A stretch of DNA of 64,000 nucleotides from an uncultured Prevotellaceae bacterium (GTDB lineage: Bacteria > Bacteroidota > Bacteroidia > Bacteroidales > Bacteroidaceae): contig CACXMM010000001.1 in the NCBI GenBank assembly GCA_902768785.1, forward strand, positions 1-64,000, written 5' to 3'. Of the stretch, positions 7,438 through 20,515 are shown piece by piece (position 1 is the first letter of the stretch; the number at the start of each line of letters is the position of its first letter). The position numbers and the translations under genes are program-made. The notes below the pieces were generated by a model that worked only from the letters and a program-made list of their open reading frames with translations, had not been told where the DNA came from and did not search any database.

Positions 7438-8319
7438 ATGGATACGGCACAGATGATAGAATGTAGGTATTATCAGAAACTGGAGGATGGACGGGTAGTG
7501 TGTCTGCTATGTCCGCACCACTGCCGTATTGCCGATGGCAAAGTGGGAGTGTGCCGTAGTCGGAAGAATGAGAACGGGGTACTTGTCAGTGAGGTATATG
7601 GCAAACCCTGTTCGCTGGCCATCGACCCGATTGAGAAAAAACCGCTGTATCATTTCCATCCTGGTACGACCTGCCTCTCAATCGCATGTACAGGTTGTAA
7701 TTTCCGTTGTCTGAATTGTCAGAACCATGAGATTTCGCAGGTATCACCCAATGAATCAAGTTATTACAACCTGCTTCCTCAAGCAGTAGTAGAAATCTGC
7801 AAAGAGCATCATTGTCCTGGTATTGCCTACACTTATACCGAGCCACTCACCTATCTTGAGTATATCACCGACACGGCCAGACTGGCACATGAAAACAGTC
7901 TTTGGAACATCCTCGTCACAGCGGGCTACGTCTGTCAGGAGCCTTTGAAGGACCTCCTACCCTATCTCGATGCTGCCAATATCGACTTGAAATCTTTTAG
8001 CGATGATCTCTATATGAAGGTAAGCGGCGGTCATCTGCAACCTGTCCTCGACACCATCCTTGCCATGCATAACGCTGGTGTTTGGGTGGAACTGACGAAT
8101 CTCATCATCCCAGGAGTGAATGATGACATGCAGATGATCCGGCAAATGTGCCGATGGATTGCAGACAACGGTCTTGCCGACAATCCATTACACTTCAGTC
8201 GTTTCTTCCCACGATATAAGATGAATGACATCTCTCCGACGCCCATTCACACACTGAAGGAGGCGAAGGAAGTAGCACGTGAAGAGGGTATCAGAAACGT
8301 GTATTTAGGTAATATATAA
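7438..8319 (+). CDS. amrS: AmmeMemoRadiSam system radical SAM enzyme
   Basis: This 293-residue radical SAM protein belongs to the PflA-like AmmeMemoRadiSam family. The iron-sulfur ligand motif is CNFRCLNC (CxxxCxxC) near residue 87. The N-terminal zone has two cysteine pairs of its own, CLLCPHHC and a later VGVCRSRK, typical of this subfamily. GYVCQEPLKDLLPYLDAANIDLKSF and LTNLIIPGVND fit the barrel. With the MEMO-AMMECR1 fusion immediately upstream it completes the three-part system. The substrate is unknown; the family pairing suggests radical modification of a protein or small molecule, but this is not shown. Expression may be influenced by the heptad array upstream. Confidence 0.92.
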   Translation: MDTAQMIECRYYQKLEDGRVVCLLCPHHCRIADGKVGVCRSRKNENGVLVSEVYGKPCSLAIDPIEKKPLYHFHPGTTCLSIACTGCNFRCLNCQNHEISQVSPNESSYYNLLPQAVVEICKEHHCPGIAYTYTEPLTYLEYITDTARLAHENSLWNILVTAGYVCQEPLKDLLPYLDAANIDLKSFSDDLYMKVSGGHLQPVLDTILAMHNAGVWVELTNLIIPGVNDDMQMIRQMCRWIADNGLADNPLHFSRFFPRYKMNDISPTPIHTLKEAKEVAREEGIRNVYLGNI

Positions 8320-8383
8320 TGTATAAATAACACTGATTAAGGAAATTTATATACAAAGTGGTTTCTTTTTCATTGAAAAAGTG

Positions 8384-8391
8384 TACCTTTG
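8384..8391 (+). promoter_or_regulatory. -7 box (TACCTTTG) for the GH2 gene
   Basis: TACCTTTG lies 47 bases before the GH2 ATG. The upstream -33 element is poor (TTTC rather than TTTG). Confidence 0.6.
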
Positions 8392-8423
8392 CACTTAATA
8401 AGTTACATCCATCATGCTATTAA

Positions 8424-12230
<3,807 letters not shown>

Positions 12231-12267
12231 ATAAACCAAAAGAATCGGTTATATCATTTTTTTTTCG

Positions 12268-12275
12268 TAACTTTG
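12268..12275 (+). promoter_or_regulatory. -7 box (TAACTTTG) for the glycogen synthase gene
   Basis: TAACTTTG lies 19 bases before the ATG of the short glycogen synthase, after a T-rich run. The leader is very short. Confidence 0.7.
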
Positions 12276-12294
12276 CAGGCAAATTGGAATCATC

Positions 12295-13116
12295 ATGAAG
12301 GCAAAGAAAGTATTATTCATCAACCAAGAGATCACTCCGTATGTGCCCGATAGTGAGTTGTCACTGCTCGGTCGTAATCTGCCGCAGGCCATCCAAGAGA
12401 AGGGCTACGAGATACGCACGTTCATGCCGAAATGGGGAAACATCAACGAACGGAGAGGACAATTGCATGAGGTCATACGCCTGTCGCGCATGATGCTGAT
12501 CATTGATGAGACCGATCACCCCCTGATCATTAAGGTGGCTTCCATCCCACAGACCCGCATACAAGTCTATTTCATCGACAACGATGATTACTTCAGCAAG
12601 AGACTGATGGAGGCAGACGAAAACGGTGAGGAGTATTCTGACAACGGTGAGCGTGCCATCTTCTTCGCACGGGGTGTGCTGGAGACGGTGAAGAAGCTCC
12701 GTTGGGTGCCCGACATCATCCATTGTCAGGGATGGATGAGCGGCGTGATTCCCTTCTACATCAAGACAGCTTACCATGAGGAGCCGTCGTTCGCCAACAC
12801 CAAGGTGATCACCTCTCTTTTCAGCAAAGAGCTGAAGAACAACTTAGGCGAGAATTTCAGGAACTGCATTGAGTTTAAAGATGCCAAGAAATCCCTGCTT
12901 GAGAAATACAATGAGAAATTCGACTTCACCGAGCTGAGCAAACTCGCCATCGACTATTCCGACGGTGTGGTGGAAGCCGGTAGTGCGGTGAATCCGGAAT
13001 TACTCAACTATGCCATCGGCAATGGAGTACCTGTGATGAGATATCCAGGCGAAGACAATATCAGTGAGCCCTACGACCTGTTCTATGATGAGGTGTACGG
13101 TCACACTGAGGAATGA
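12295..13116 (+). CDS. Short glycogen/starch synthase-like protein (GT5 N-terminal domain only)
   Basis: The 273 residues match only the N-terminal Rossmann half of GT5 glycogen synthase: KVLFINQEITPYVPDSELS, then the family-like MPKWGNINERRGQLHEVIR and VPDIIHCQGWMSG (the HxxGW element). The C-terminal nucleotide-sugar-binding half of the GT-B fold is absent, yet the protein ends naturally and the gene is intact. The usual KTGGL motif is replaced by an acidic stretch. Compact versions like this recur in Bacteroidota next to DUF4270 genes, as here (next gene 30 bp downstream). Catalysis as a glycogen synthase is doubtful without the second domain; a sensing or sugar-binding role is possible. 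Confidence 0.85.
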   Translation: MKAKKVLFINQEITPYVPDSELSLLGRNLPQAIQEKGYEIRTFMPKWGNINERRGQLHEVIRLSRMMLIIDETDHPLIIKVASIPQTRIQVYFIDNDDYFSKRLMEADENGEEYSDNGERAIFFARGVLETVKKLRWVPDIIHCQGWMSGVIPFYIKTAYHEEPSFANTKVITSLFSKELKNNLGENFRNCIEFKDAKKSLLEKYNEKFDFTELSKLAIDYSDGVVEAGSAVNPELLNYAIGNGVPVMRYPGEDNISEPYDLFYDEVYGHTEE

Positions 13117-13146
13117 TAGAATTAATCGATTTTAGTATCAGATTCA

Positions 13147-14649
13147 ATGAAAGCAAAACTTCTGGCAGGTCTGTCACTGCTGATGATGCTGGTGACAGCC
13201 TGCGATGAAACGACGGACGTTATTGGTTCGTCATTGACGGATAACACAGCCATTCTGAAAATAGCCACCGACTCTTTTAAGGTGTCGTCCCGTTCTATTG
13301 TGGCCGACTCCGTTCTCTCACGCAGTGCCACGGGCTATTTAGGCAGGATCAAAGACCCGGAGACGGGTACCTATATCACAGGGGACTTTATGGTACAGTT
13401 CACCACGCTTAACAATAATGTCTTTACCAACAAAGACAGCATTGAGAGTAAGATCGATGGTGAGGTGGTGGCCGACTCCTGTGTCGTAGAACTCTTCTAT
13501 AACAGTTTTTACGGAGACTCTCTTGCCACCATGAAGCTTTCCCTCAACGAGATGGCTAAGCCCATGGAAGAGAATGTGTTGTATTATTCGAACTTCGATC
13601 CTGCTGCTAACGGCTATCTGCGTGAGAACGGTCTAAAGGTTGATATGGCATATACGCTGGCTGACCAGACCCTCAAGGACAGTGTCCGTAAGAGTGCTGA
13701 TTACCTGCCGAGAATTCGCATTGCGTTGAACAAGCCTTATACCGACAAGGACGGTAAGACTTATAACAACTATGGTACTTACGTGATGCGTAAGTACTTT
13801 GAGAATAAGGAGAACTTCAAGAACGCTTATCGCTTTGTTCACAATGTCTGTCCTGGTTTCTACGTACAGATGAAGGACGGCATAGGCTCGATGGCCTACG
13901 TGAGCATCAGTTGGCTGAACATCTTCTACAAGATCAAGTCTGGTGACAAGATCATCACGAGATCCACGGCCTTCTCCGGGACTGAGGAGGTGTTGCAGAC
14001 AACAAGGGTGACAAACGACAAGCAATCTATTGCCAGACTCGTGGCTGACAACAATTGCACATATGTGAAGAGTCCGGCAGGCATCTTCACCGAACTGACC
14101 ATACCTGTTGACGAGATCGTGAAAAACCATGACAACGATACGCTGAACACAGCGAAGATCATGTTGACACGAATCCAGAACGAGCATCACACCCCCTATG
14201 ACCTCAGTCTGCCCACCTACTTGCTGATGGTGCCCAAGGACAGCCTCTACACGTTCTTCGAGCGCAACAGTCTGCCCAACGACATCACCTCGTATGTGAA
14301 AGAAAGAGATCATACCGTGATTAGTGTCAACAGCTACTATACTGGTTCCACCGCAACAAAAAAGACATACAGGGATTCCTATACCTTTGACAATATCTCC
14401 AACCTGATCCGTTCCATGGCCAATGCCAAGAAGAAAGGCGGCAGTGGATTCGCTGACAGCCATCCAAACTGGAACAAAGTGGTATTGGTGCCCGTTAGTA
14501 TCAGTACTTCGACCACATCGAGTAACACCCAACGGATCAGCAGAGTGGTCAACGACATGTCTATTACCAGTCTAAAACTGGTGGGAGGCAGTGAGAACAC
14601 CAACGGTGACATCACCATCAGCGTAATCTACAGTAAATTCTCTCATTAG
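13147..14649 (+). CDS. DUF4270 lipoprotein
   Basis: A 500-residue lipoprotein: signal peptide MKAKLLAGLSLLMMLVTAC with lipobox VTAC, and mature N-terminus CDETTDVIGSSLTDN. The rest is a beta-rich extracytoplasmic domain typical of the DUF4270 family, with a conserved YTGSTATKKTYRDSYTFDNI stretch near residue 400. No catalytic motif is visible. It follows the short glycogen synthase by 30 bp and is followed 4 bp later by a tiny basic gene, an arrangement seen repeatedly in Bacteroidota, so the three are probably one transcript. Function unknown; membrane-anchored at the cell surface or in the periplasm. Confidence 0.88.
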   Translation: MKAKLLAGLSLLMMLVTACDETTDVIGSSLTDNTAILKIATDSFKVSSRSIVADSVLSRSATGYLGRIKDPETGTYITGDFMVQFTTLNNNVFTNKDSIESKIDGEVVADSCVVELFYNSFYGDSLATMKLSLNEMAKPMEENVLYYSNFDPAANGYLRENGLKVDMAYTLADQTLKDSVRKSADYLPRIRIALNKPYTDKDGKTYNNYGTYVMRKYFENKENFKNAYRFVHNVCPGFYVQMKDGIGSMAYVSISWLNIFYKIKSGDKIITRSTAFSGTEEVLQTTRVTNDKQSIARLVADNNCTYVKSPAGIFTELTIPVDEIVKNHDNDTLNTAKIMLTRIQNEHHTPYDLSLPTYLLMVPKDSLYTFFERNSLPNDITSYVKERDHTVISVNSYYTGSTATKKTYRDSYTFDNISNLIRSMANAKKKGGSGFADSHPNWNKVVLVPVSISTSTTSSNTQRISRVVNDMSITSLKLVGGSENTNGDITISVIYSKFSH

Positions 14650-14653
14650 CAAG

Positions 14654-14782
14654 ATGGCAGATAATTTCCTGGAACGCCATCAAGAGGAATACGAGGCGAA
14701 GAAAGCTGCTTGGCTGCGGAAGAAGAAACATCTTCCGAAAGTGAGCAGGAAACTGATAAAGCCCGACGACGAGGCTTTGTGA
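14654..14782 (+). CDS. 42-aa basic small protein
   Basis: The ATG lies 4 bases after the DUF4270 stop, in a different frame, and the reading ends in TGA 10 bases before the convergent uvrD stop. The product begins MADNFLERHQEEYEAKKAAW, then has a strongly basic run (LRKKKHLPKVSRK) and an acidic tail (PDDEAL). It looks like a single charged helix. Similar tiny proteins beginning MADN(F/Y)LE are common in Bacteroidales and are often given unreliable names. Function unknown. Confidence 0.65.
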   Translation: MADNFLERHQEEYEAKKAAWLRKKKHLPKVSRKLIKPDDEAL

Positions 14783-14792
14783 TTATCGGTGA

Positions 14793-17192
14793 CTACCCGA
14801 TCACCTTATATCGGGCAAACTTCAACAGCAACTGTTTTGTTCCTGCATTGCGGAACTGGACAGTTGCTTTTGTATTCTCACCCGTCCCTTCTACACGAAT
14901 CACCGTTCCCACACCGAAGCGCTCATGCTCAATGGTATTACCTTCCACAAGAACGGCTTTATTCCCTGTGGGAGCTGTTCCAGAAGACTTGTTCACCACA
15001 TCAGAGACACGACGCAGGTTACCGCCTGCCGATGTGAAGGTACGCTTGAAACGCGGTGAGAAAGGATCGGCAGGCTTCTCCTCATGATGACCAGTCACAC
15101 GAGGCATGGGATCGGCCTTGAACTGCGATGCCACAGGGTTGGCATTCTGCCACCTGCGACTGTCGTTATACCCTCCGAAGCGACTTCTCGATGGAGAGTC
15201 GTTAATCCCTCCGAAGAGATCACCCCCTTTCTCCTCCTCCACCTTCAACAGTTTCGGGTCGATATCCCGCAAGAAGCGGCTGGGCGTATCGAACTCCATC
15301 TTACCATAACGCCAGCGGTTCTTCGCACAGGTGAGGATACAATGACGTTCTGCCCTCGTGATGGCCACATACAGCAGTCGCCGTTCCTCCTCCAGTTCCC
15401 GTTTGGAGTTGGTGCACATCGGACTGGGGAAGATATTCTCTTCCAAGCCTACCACAAAGACCGTGGGGAACTCCAGTCCCTTGGCACTATGAACTGTCAT
15501 CAGGGTGACACGATGGGCATCTTCCTCCCCTTCACTGTCAAGATCGGTCAGCAACGACACCTCCTGCAGGAAATCCGTCAGCGACACCTCCTGTTCCCTG
15601 CCCTCTTCCTTTCGTCCTTGAACAAAGTCCTGCATACCACTTAGGAACTCCTCCAGATTCTCCTGACGCGAGACAGCCTCCGGTGTGGAGTCACTGTACA
15701 AGTCGGCAGAGATGCCACTGCCTTTGATAATCTCCGTTCCTAACTCATAAGCATCCATCTCCACATGCTCGATGAAGCTGCTGATCAGTTCGCGGAAATG
15801 CTGCAATTTCGTCAGGGTTCCTTTGTTCACATCAAGACCGCAATGTACGGGATTGCAGATCACGTTCCACAGACTCGTCTGATTACGCATGGCACAGGCA
15901 GAGATCTTACTCACCGTGGTATCACCGATACCCCGTGTAGGATAGTTGATGATACGTTTCAGTGCCTCCTCATCATCTGGATTCGCCACCACACGGAAAT
16001 AGGCGATGATATCCTTGATCTCCTTCCGCTGATAGAAGCTCAGTCCGCCATAGATGCGATAAGGAATATTCTCTTTCCTGAAAGCCTCCTCAAAGCTACG
16101 GCTCTGGGAATTGGTACGGTAAAGGATGGCAAAGTCACTGTACTCACAGTGCTCGGTCCGTTTGATCCGTTTGATATCGTTGCAGACGATGATAGCCTCT
16201 TCCTTGTCGCTATAGGCAGGCTTGAACACCAGCCGCTCCCCTTCTTCATTATGACTATACACATCCTTGGGGATCTGTCGTTCGTTCTTCTTGATCAGAC
16301 TGTTCGCAGCCTGTACGATCCGTTGCGTACTGCGGTAGTTCTGTTCCAGCTTAAATAACCGGGTACCGTCGTACATCTGTTGGAAGTCGAGGATATTATC
16401 GATGTTGGCACCACGGAAGCCATAGATACTCTGTGCATCATCACCCACCACACACACATGCTGATGCTCTTGCGTCAGTTGGAGGACGATGCGCTGCTGT
16501 ACGGAGTTCGTATCCTGATACTCATCCACCAACACGAACTGGAAGCGTTCGGCATACTGCCGTCTTACCTCCTCATGCTCACGGAAGAGGACGAACGTCT
16601 GCGTAAGCAGGTCGTCAAAATCCATCGCATTGGCTTGTCTGCATCGGGCGGCATAGGCAGAGTAGATCGCACTGACGGCCGGCATCTTCGCATCACGGTC
16701 ACGTTGCAGTGCATTACGGTCGATGGCATAGTCATCGGCAAGGATCAGATGGTTCTTCGCCATACTGATCCTGTTATGTACCGTGGCGGGCTTATATATC
16801 TTATCATCGAGGTTCATCTCACGGATGATGCTCTTGATCAGCGAACGACTGTCACTCTCGTCATAGATGGTGAAGTTACTGGTATAGCCTATCTTCTCCG
16901 CTTCCCGTCGCAGGATTCTGGAGAAGATACTATGGAAGGTACCCATGTACAGATAACGTGCTATATCCTCACCCACCAGCTGTCCGATACGGCTCCTCAT
17001 CTCCTTAGCGGCCTTGTTCGTGAATGTCAGAGCCAGGATATTCCAGGGTTTCATTCCCTGCTGAAGTAAGTAGGCTATTTTGTAAGTAAGCACACGTGTC
17101 TTCCCTGATCCCGCACCGGCTATCACCAGTGAGGGACCATCAATATATTCCACAGCCTTCCGCTGACTCTCATTCAGCGCCTCTAACAACAT
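14793..17192 (-). CDS. uvrD: UvrD/PcrA/Rep-family 3'-5' DNA helicase
   Basis: A 799-residue superfamily 1A helicase for repair and replication restart. The motifs are in order: Q motif LNESQRKAVEY, Walker A AGAGSGKT (about 27-34), LALTFTNKAAKEM, motif II VDEYQDTN, motif III GDDAQSIYGFRGA, motif IV EQNYRST, motif V TVHSAKGLEF with GLEENIFPS, and motif VI LYVAITRAER. The C-terminus has the PcrA/UvrD tail with a Tudor-like segment, HERFGVGTVIRVEG, which in PcrA contacts RNA polymerase. The ATG at 17192 sits 4 bases from a CTTTGAA heptad array. The 3' end converges with the 42-aa gene. Confidence 0.95.
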   Translation of the reverse strand: MLLEALNESQRKAVEYIDGPSLVIAGAGSGKTRVLTYKIAYLLQQGMKPWNILALTFTNKAAKEMRSRIGQLVGEDIARYLYMGTFHSIFSRILRREAEKIGYTSNFTIYDESDSRSLIKSIIREMNLDDKIYKPATVHNRISMAKNHLILADDYAIDRNALQRDRDAKMPAVSAIYSAYAARCRQANAMDFDDLLTQTFVLFREHEEVRRQYAERFQFVLVDEYQDTNSVQQRIVLQLTQEHQHVCVVGDDAQSIYGFRGANIDNILDFQQMYDGTRLFKLEQNYRSTQRIVQAANSLIKKNERQIPKDVYSHNEEGERLVFKPAYSDKEEAIIVCNDIKRIKRTEHCEYSDFAILYRTNSQSRSFEEAFRKENIPYRIYGGLSFYQRKEIKDIIAYFRVVANPDDEEALKRIINYPTRGIGDTTVSKISACAMRNQTSLWNVICNPVHCGLDVNKGTLTKLQHFRELISSFIEHVEMDAYELGTEIIKGSGISADLYSDSTPEAVSRQENLEEFLSGMQDFVQGRKEEGREQEVSLTDFLQEVSLLTDLDSEGEEDAHRVTLMTVHSAKGLEFPTVFVVGLEENIFPSPMCTNSKRELEEERRLLYVAITRAERHCILTCAKNRWRYGKMEFDTPSRFLRDIDPKLLKVEEEKGGDLFGGINDSPSRSRFGGYNDSRRWQNANPVASQFKADPMPRVTGHHEEKPADPFSPRFKRTFTSAGGNLRRVSDVVNKSSGTAPTGNKAVLVEGNTIEHERFGVGTVIRVEGTGENTKATVQFRNAGTKQLLLKFARYKVIG

Positions 17193-17196
17193 ATTA

Positions 17197-17234
17197 CTTT
17201 GAACTTTGAACTTTGAACTGTATGATTACTACTG
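17197..17234. repeat. CTTTGAA heptad repeat plus TATGATTACTACTG tail
   Basis: Three exact CTTTGAA units (17197-17217), then CTG and TATGATTACTACTG. The same composite recurs at 35115-35152, also just upstream of a minus-strand start codon (aspA). On the coding strand it reads as TTCAAAG repeats in the uvrD 5' region. Confidence 0.85.
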
Positions 17235-17242
17235 ATTCCCTT

Positions 17243-17272
17243 CTCCCTCCCTTTGGGAGGGACGGGGTGGGC
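17243..17272. repeat. CCCTCCC-TTT-GGGAGGG hairpin repeat
   Basis: A 7-bp perfect hairpin followed by GACGGGGTGGGCTC, between mtgA and uvrD. Similar hairpins with G-rich tails occur at 22901 and 57064. There is no T run, so it is not a classic terminator. Confidence 0.7.
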
Positions 17273-17274
17273 TC

Positions 17275-18012
17275 TCACTTCTTATAGATTCCCCCATCGA
17301 CCGTACTTGGATCCACGTCCTGTCCTTCCTTCGGCAGGATGGGTATGAATTTCATCTGTTTCATAATAGCATACTTCCTTTTCACCATATAATCCGACGG
17401 GTTCTTCGAAGAGAACTGACGCGGGTTGGGAAGAGTGGCAGCAATCAGGGCGCAGTTGGCACGGGTCAGCTCTTTGGCAGAGCATCCGAAATGCTCCTGT
17501 GCCACAGCCTCCACACCATAGATGCCATCGCCCATCTCAATGGAATTCAGATACACCTCCATGATCCTTTGTTTACTCCACATCATCTCAATCAGCATGG
17601 TGAAATAAGCTTCCAGTCCTTTGCGCAGCCACGACCGTCCTGGCCACAGGAACACATTCTTGGCCGTCTGCTGACTGATTGTGCTGGCACCTAATTTCCG
17701 CTTGTTGGTGATATTGCGCTTGGCAGCCTTCTCTATCGCCTGGTAATCAAAACCGTGATGTTTGAGAAACCGCTGGTCTTCACTCGCCATCACTGCCACG
17801 GGCATACTCACTGAGATTTTCTCCAGCGGTACCCAGTGATGTTTCAACCTCAGTTCCTTACCTTCCTGATGCTGTTCCCCCAGACGGATGAACATCAGCG
17901 GAGTATAGAACACAGGCACGAACCTGAGCACTATAACAGAAAGAATGGTGGAGGCAAAGAAAGCCACCACCATCCATTTTATGATATGCTTAACGCCTCG
18001 GATGATCTTCAT
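17275..18012 (-). CDS. mtgA: Monofunctional peptidoglycan transglycosylase (GT51)
   Basis: A 245-residue GT51 enzyme that polymerises lipid II into glycan strands, anchored by one N-terminal membrane helix (WMVVAFFASTILSVIVLRFV). Catalytic-region motifs are ASEDQRFLKHHGFD, carrying the essential Glu, GASTISQQTAKNVFLW, and VYLNSIEMGDGIYG. No transpeptidase domain follows, which separates it from class A penicillin-binding proteins. Its ATG overlaps the stop of the OmpA-family gene upstream by one base (TAATG), implying translational coupling. Confidence 0.95.
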   Translation of the reverse strand: MKIIRGVKHIIKWMVVAFFASTILSVIVLRFVPVFYTPLMFIRLGEQHQEGKELRLKHHWVPLEKISVSMPVAVMASEDQRFLKHHGFDYQAIEKAAKRNITNKRKLGASTISQQTAKNVFLWPGRSWLRKGLEAYFTMLIEMMWSKQRIMEVYLNSIEMGDGIYGVEAVAQEHFGCSAKELTRANCALIAATLPNPRQFSSKNPSDYMVKRKYAIMKQMKFIPILPKEGQDVDPSTVDGGIYKK

Positions 18013-18731
18013 TACTGAAGTGTACCGTTGTTAGCAGCATCGATCATTGACTGACTCGGGAAGAGGTAAACCTCTACACGACGGTTCTGCTGACGACCGG
18101 CTGCAGTAGCGTTGGAAGCAACGGGGTCAGCCTCACCAAGACCCTCAACGCTCTTGATCTGAGAGCTGCTCACGCCCTGACCAGTGAGGTACTTCTGTAC
18201 GCTCTGGGCACGCTGCAGAGAAAGAGTCTCGTTCTTCTGTGCACTCTGCTCAGCGGTAGAGTTCTTCCAGCCCTGGTTGTCGGTGAATCCCTTGATAGCC
18301 ACGTCAGCATCGTTGTTCTGCTTCAGTACGTTAGCAAACTCTGTCAGAGAGTTCTTGGCAGAAGCCTGCAGAGTAGAACTGCTTGTCGGGAAAAGAATAC
18401 CAGAATCGAAGGTCACCTTCACAGCCATGGTCTGGCCGTTAGCATCGGTGATACCCTCCACCTGTGCGTTCTGTACGGCAGCGGCAGCAGCCTTTGCCTT
18501 GTCCATCTTCTTTCCAATCAGCACACCGGCAGTAGCACCCACAGCTGTACCGATAGCGGCACCAATCGCTGTACTCTTTGTGTTATGACCGATCACCTGG
18601 CCAAGAATTCCACCTAAGGCAGCACCACCGGCACCACCAAAAATACCACCTTTAGCTGTGTTGCTCATACCGCAACCTGCTAACAATACCATGGAACAGA
18701 GTCCCAATACGGATACTTTTAAATGCTTCAT
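18012..18731 (-). CDS. OmpA-family lipoprotein with glycine zipper
   Basis: A 239-residue lipoprotein (lipobox LAGC in MVLLAGCGMSN). Residues about 28-75 form a glycine-zipper region (GGIFGGAGGAALGGILGQV and IGAAIGTAVGATAGVLIG), and the C-terminal 120 residues form an OmpA-like peptidoglycan-binding domain (IKGFTDNQGW, SLQRAQSVQKYLTGQGV, GRQQNRRVEVYLFPS). It resembles YiaD-type proteins that tether the outer membrane to peptidoglycan. Overlap with mtgA fits a shared cell-wall role. A TATCTTTG promoter box lies about 50 bases upstream. Confidence 0.93.
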   Translation of the reverse strand: MKHLKVSVLGLCSMVLLAGCGMSNTAKGGIFGGAGGAALGGILGQVIGHNTKSTAIGAAIGTAVGATAGVLIGKKMDKAKAAAAAVQNAQVEGITDANGQTMAVKVTFDSGILFPTSSSTLQASAKNSLTEFANVLKQNNDADVAIKGFTDNQGWKNSTAEQSAQKNETLSLQRAQSVQKYLTGQGVSSSQIKSVEGLGEADPVASNATAAGRQQNRRVEVYLFPSQSMIDAANNGTLQ

Positions 18732-18781
18732 GTCTTAATAATTTAAAAATGAGTATCAAAAATTTCTACTTTAAAACGTTG

Positions 18782-18789
18782 CAAAGATA
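18782..18789 (-). promoter_or_regulatory. -7 box (TATCTTTG) for the ompA-mtgA operon
   Basis: Reads TATCTTTG on the minus strand, 50 bases upstream of the OmpA-family start codon. Confidence 0.7.
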
Positions 18790-18885
18790 ATGGAAATTTC
18801 TGAAATACCAAGAGAATTAAGAATAATTTAATACTACATGACAAGAAGATTCATTTATATTGTCGGGAATTAGCGATTTTTTTCG

Positions 18886-18893
18886 TATTTTTG
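18886..18893 (+). promoter_or_regulatory. -7 box (TATTTTTG) for proS
   Basis: TATTTTTG, 50 bases before the ATG at 18944. It lies inside the longer open frame that begins at 18860, which supports the shorter start. Confidence 0.7.
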
Positions 18894-18943
18894 CAGCCGA
18901 TTTCATAAGAATAAAGGATAGGACAAACTTAAGAAATTTCAAT

Positions 18944-20425
18944 ATGGCAAAAGAACTGAAAGAATTAACAAAACGTGCCGACAACTACAGTCAGTGGTAC
19001 AACGACCTGATTGTGAAAGCCGACCTCGCTGAGCAGTCGGCAGTACGCGGTTGTATGGTGATCAAACCTTACGGCTATGCCATCTGGGAGAAGATGCAGC
19101 ATCAGCTCGACCAGATGTTCAAGGAGACAGGGGCACAGAACGCCTATTTCCCCCTCCTCATCCCGAAGTCGTTCCTCTCCCGTGAGGCTGAGCATGTGGA
19201 AGGCTTCGCCAAGGAGTGTGCCGTGGTGACCCATTACCGTCTGAAGGCTACGGAAGATAAGAGTGGCGTGGTGGTGGATCCTGCTGCCAAGTTAGAGGAA
19301 GAGCTGATCATCCGCCCCACCAGTGAGACCATTATCTGGAACACTTATAAGAACTGGATCCAGTCATGGCGCGACCTGCCCCTGATGTGTAACCAGTGGT
19401 GTAACGTGATGCGCTGGGAGATGCGCACCCGTCCGTTCCTCCGTACCAGTGAGTTCCTGTGGCAGGAAGGTCACACCGCCCATGCCACCCGTGAGGAAGC
19501 TGAGGAGGAAGCACAGAAGATGCTAAAGGTCTATGCCAAGTTCGCAGAGGAATGGATGGCCGTTCCCGTGGTACAGGGTGTGAAGAGCGAGACGGAGCGT
19601 TTCGCCGGAGCCCTCGACACCTACACCATCGAGGCCATGATGCAGGACGGTAAGGCCCTGCAAAGCGGTACGTCGCACTTCCTCGGACAGAACTTCGCCA
19701 AGGCTTTCGACGTGACTTATCTGAACAAAGACAATAAACCTGAGTATGTATGGGCCACCTCATGGGGTGTCTCCACCCGACTCATCGGTGCCCTCATCAT
19801 GACCCACAGCGATGACAACGGACTGGTATTGCCTCCGAAACTCGCGCCGATTCAGGTGGTCATCGTACCTATCACCAAGGGTGCCGATCAGTTAGCTGCC
19901 ATCAGCAAGCGCCTGCAGCCCGTCATCGATGAACTGCGCCAGGCTGGTATCAGCGTGAAATACGATGATGCCGACAACAAACGTCCTGGCTTTAAGTTCG
20001 CCGACTATGAGCTGAAGGGTGTTCCCGTACGTCTTGTCATGGGCGGTCGTGACTTGGAGAACGGCACCATCGAGGTGATGCGCCGTGATACCCTGGAGAA
20101 AGAGACTCGTCCCATCGACGGTATCGTACAGTATGTGGAGCAGCTGTTAGTGGATATCCAGCAGAATATCTTCAAGAAGGCCAAGGACTACCGTGATGCC
20201 CATATCTACGAATGTGACAACTACGAGGAGTTCAAGGAGCGCGTGAAGGACGGCGGCTTCTTCCTCTGCCACTGGGACGGCACTGCCGAGACCGAGGCTC
20301 AGATCAAGGAAGAGACACAGGCCACCATCCGCTGCGTGCCCTTCGGTGTGGAGCAGACGGAAGGTATCGACATGGTGAGCGGTAAGCCCGCCAAGTATCG
20401 TGTCATCATCGCACGTAGCTATTAA
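18944..20425 (+). CDS. proS: Prolyl-tRNA synthetase (short, archaeal/eukaryotic-like type)
   Basis: Charges tRNA(Pro) with proline. At 493 residues, without the roughly 180-residue editing insertion of E. coli ProRS, it is the short archaeal/eukaryote-like form usual in Bacteroidota. Class II motifs are [12 protein letters not shown], then the motif 2 region [18 protein letters not shown], and motif 3 near [17 protein letters not shown]. The anticodon-binding domain (PIQVVIVPI onwards) and a C-terminal domain ending VIIARSY follow. The ATG at 18944 ([16 protein letters not shown]) is chosen because the upstream extension overlaps the promoter. A strong terminator follows. Confidence 0.96.
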   Translation: MAKELKELTKRADNYSQWYNDLIVKADLAEQSAVRGCMVIKPYGYAIWEKMQHQLDQMFKETGAQNAYFPLLIPKSFLSREAEHVEGFAKECAVVTHYRLKATEDKSGVVVDPAAKLEEELIIRPTSETIIWNTYKNWIQSWRDLPLMCNQWCNVMRWEMRTRPFLRTSEFLWQEGHTAHATREEAEEEAQKMLKVYAKFAEEWMAVPVVQGVKSETERFAGALDTYTIEAMMQDGKALQSGTSHFLGQNFAKAFDVTYLNKDNKPEYVWATSWGVSTRLIGALIMTHSDDNGLVLPPKLAPIQVVIVPITKGADQLAAISKRLQPVIDELRQAGISVKYDDADNKRPGFKFADYELKGVPVRLVMGGRDLENGTIEVMRRDTLEKETRPIDGIVQYVEQLLVDIQQNIFKKAKDYRDAHIYECDNYEEFKERVKDGGFFLCHWDGTAETEAQIKEETQATIRCVPFGVEQTEGIDMVSGKPAKYRVIIARSY

Positions 20426-20453
20426 CGCCATCCGATCCATACCCATCATCCAT

Positions 20454-20483
20454 AAGGACCTGCCATCACGACAGGTCCTTTTC
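20454..20483 (+). terminator. Rho-independent terminator of proS
   Basis: AAGGACCTG / CAGGTCCTT, a 9-bp perfect stem with a 9-base loop and T-rich tail, 29 bases after the proS stop. Confidence 0.9.
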
Positions 20484-20515
20484 TATTGAACAATTCAGAC
20501 AGATTCGTGGCATGA

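Noticed and set aside
14710..15087. 125-residue plus-strand frame over the uvrD 3' end
   Set aside because: It overlaps the 42-aa gene and the uvrD C-terminus and has no family features.
18860..18943. Upstream start for proS
   Set aside because: The extension overlaps the TATTTTTG box and is not part of the family N-terminus.
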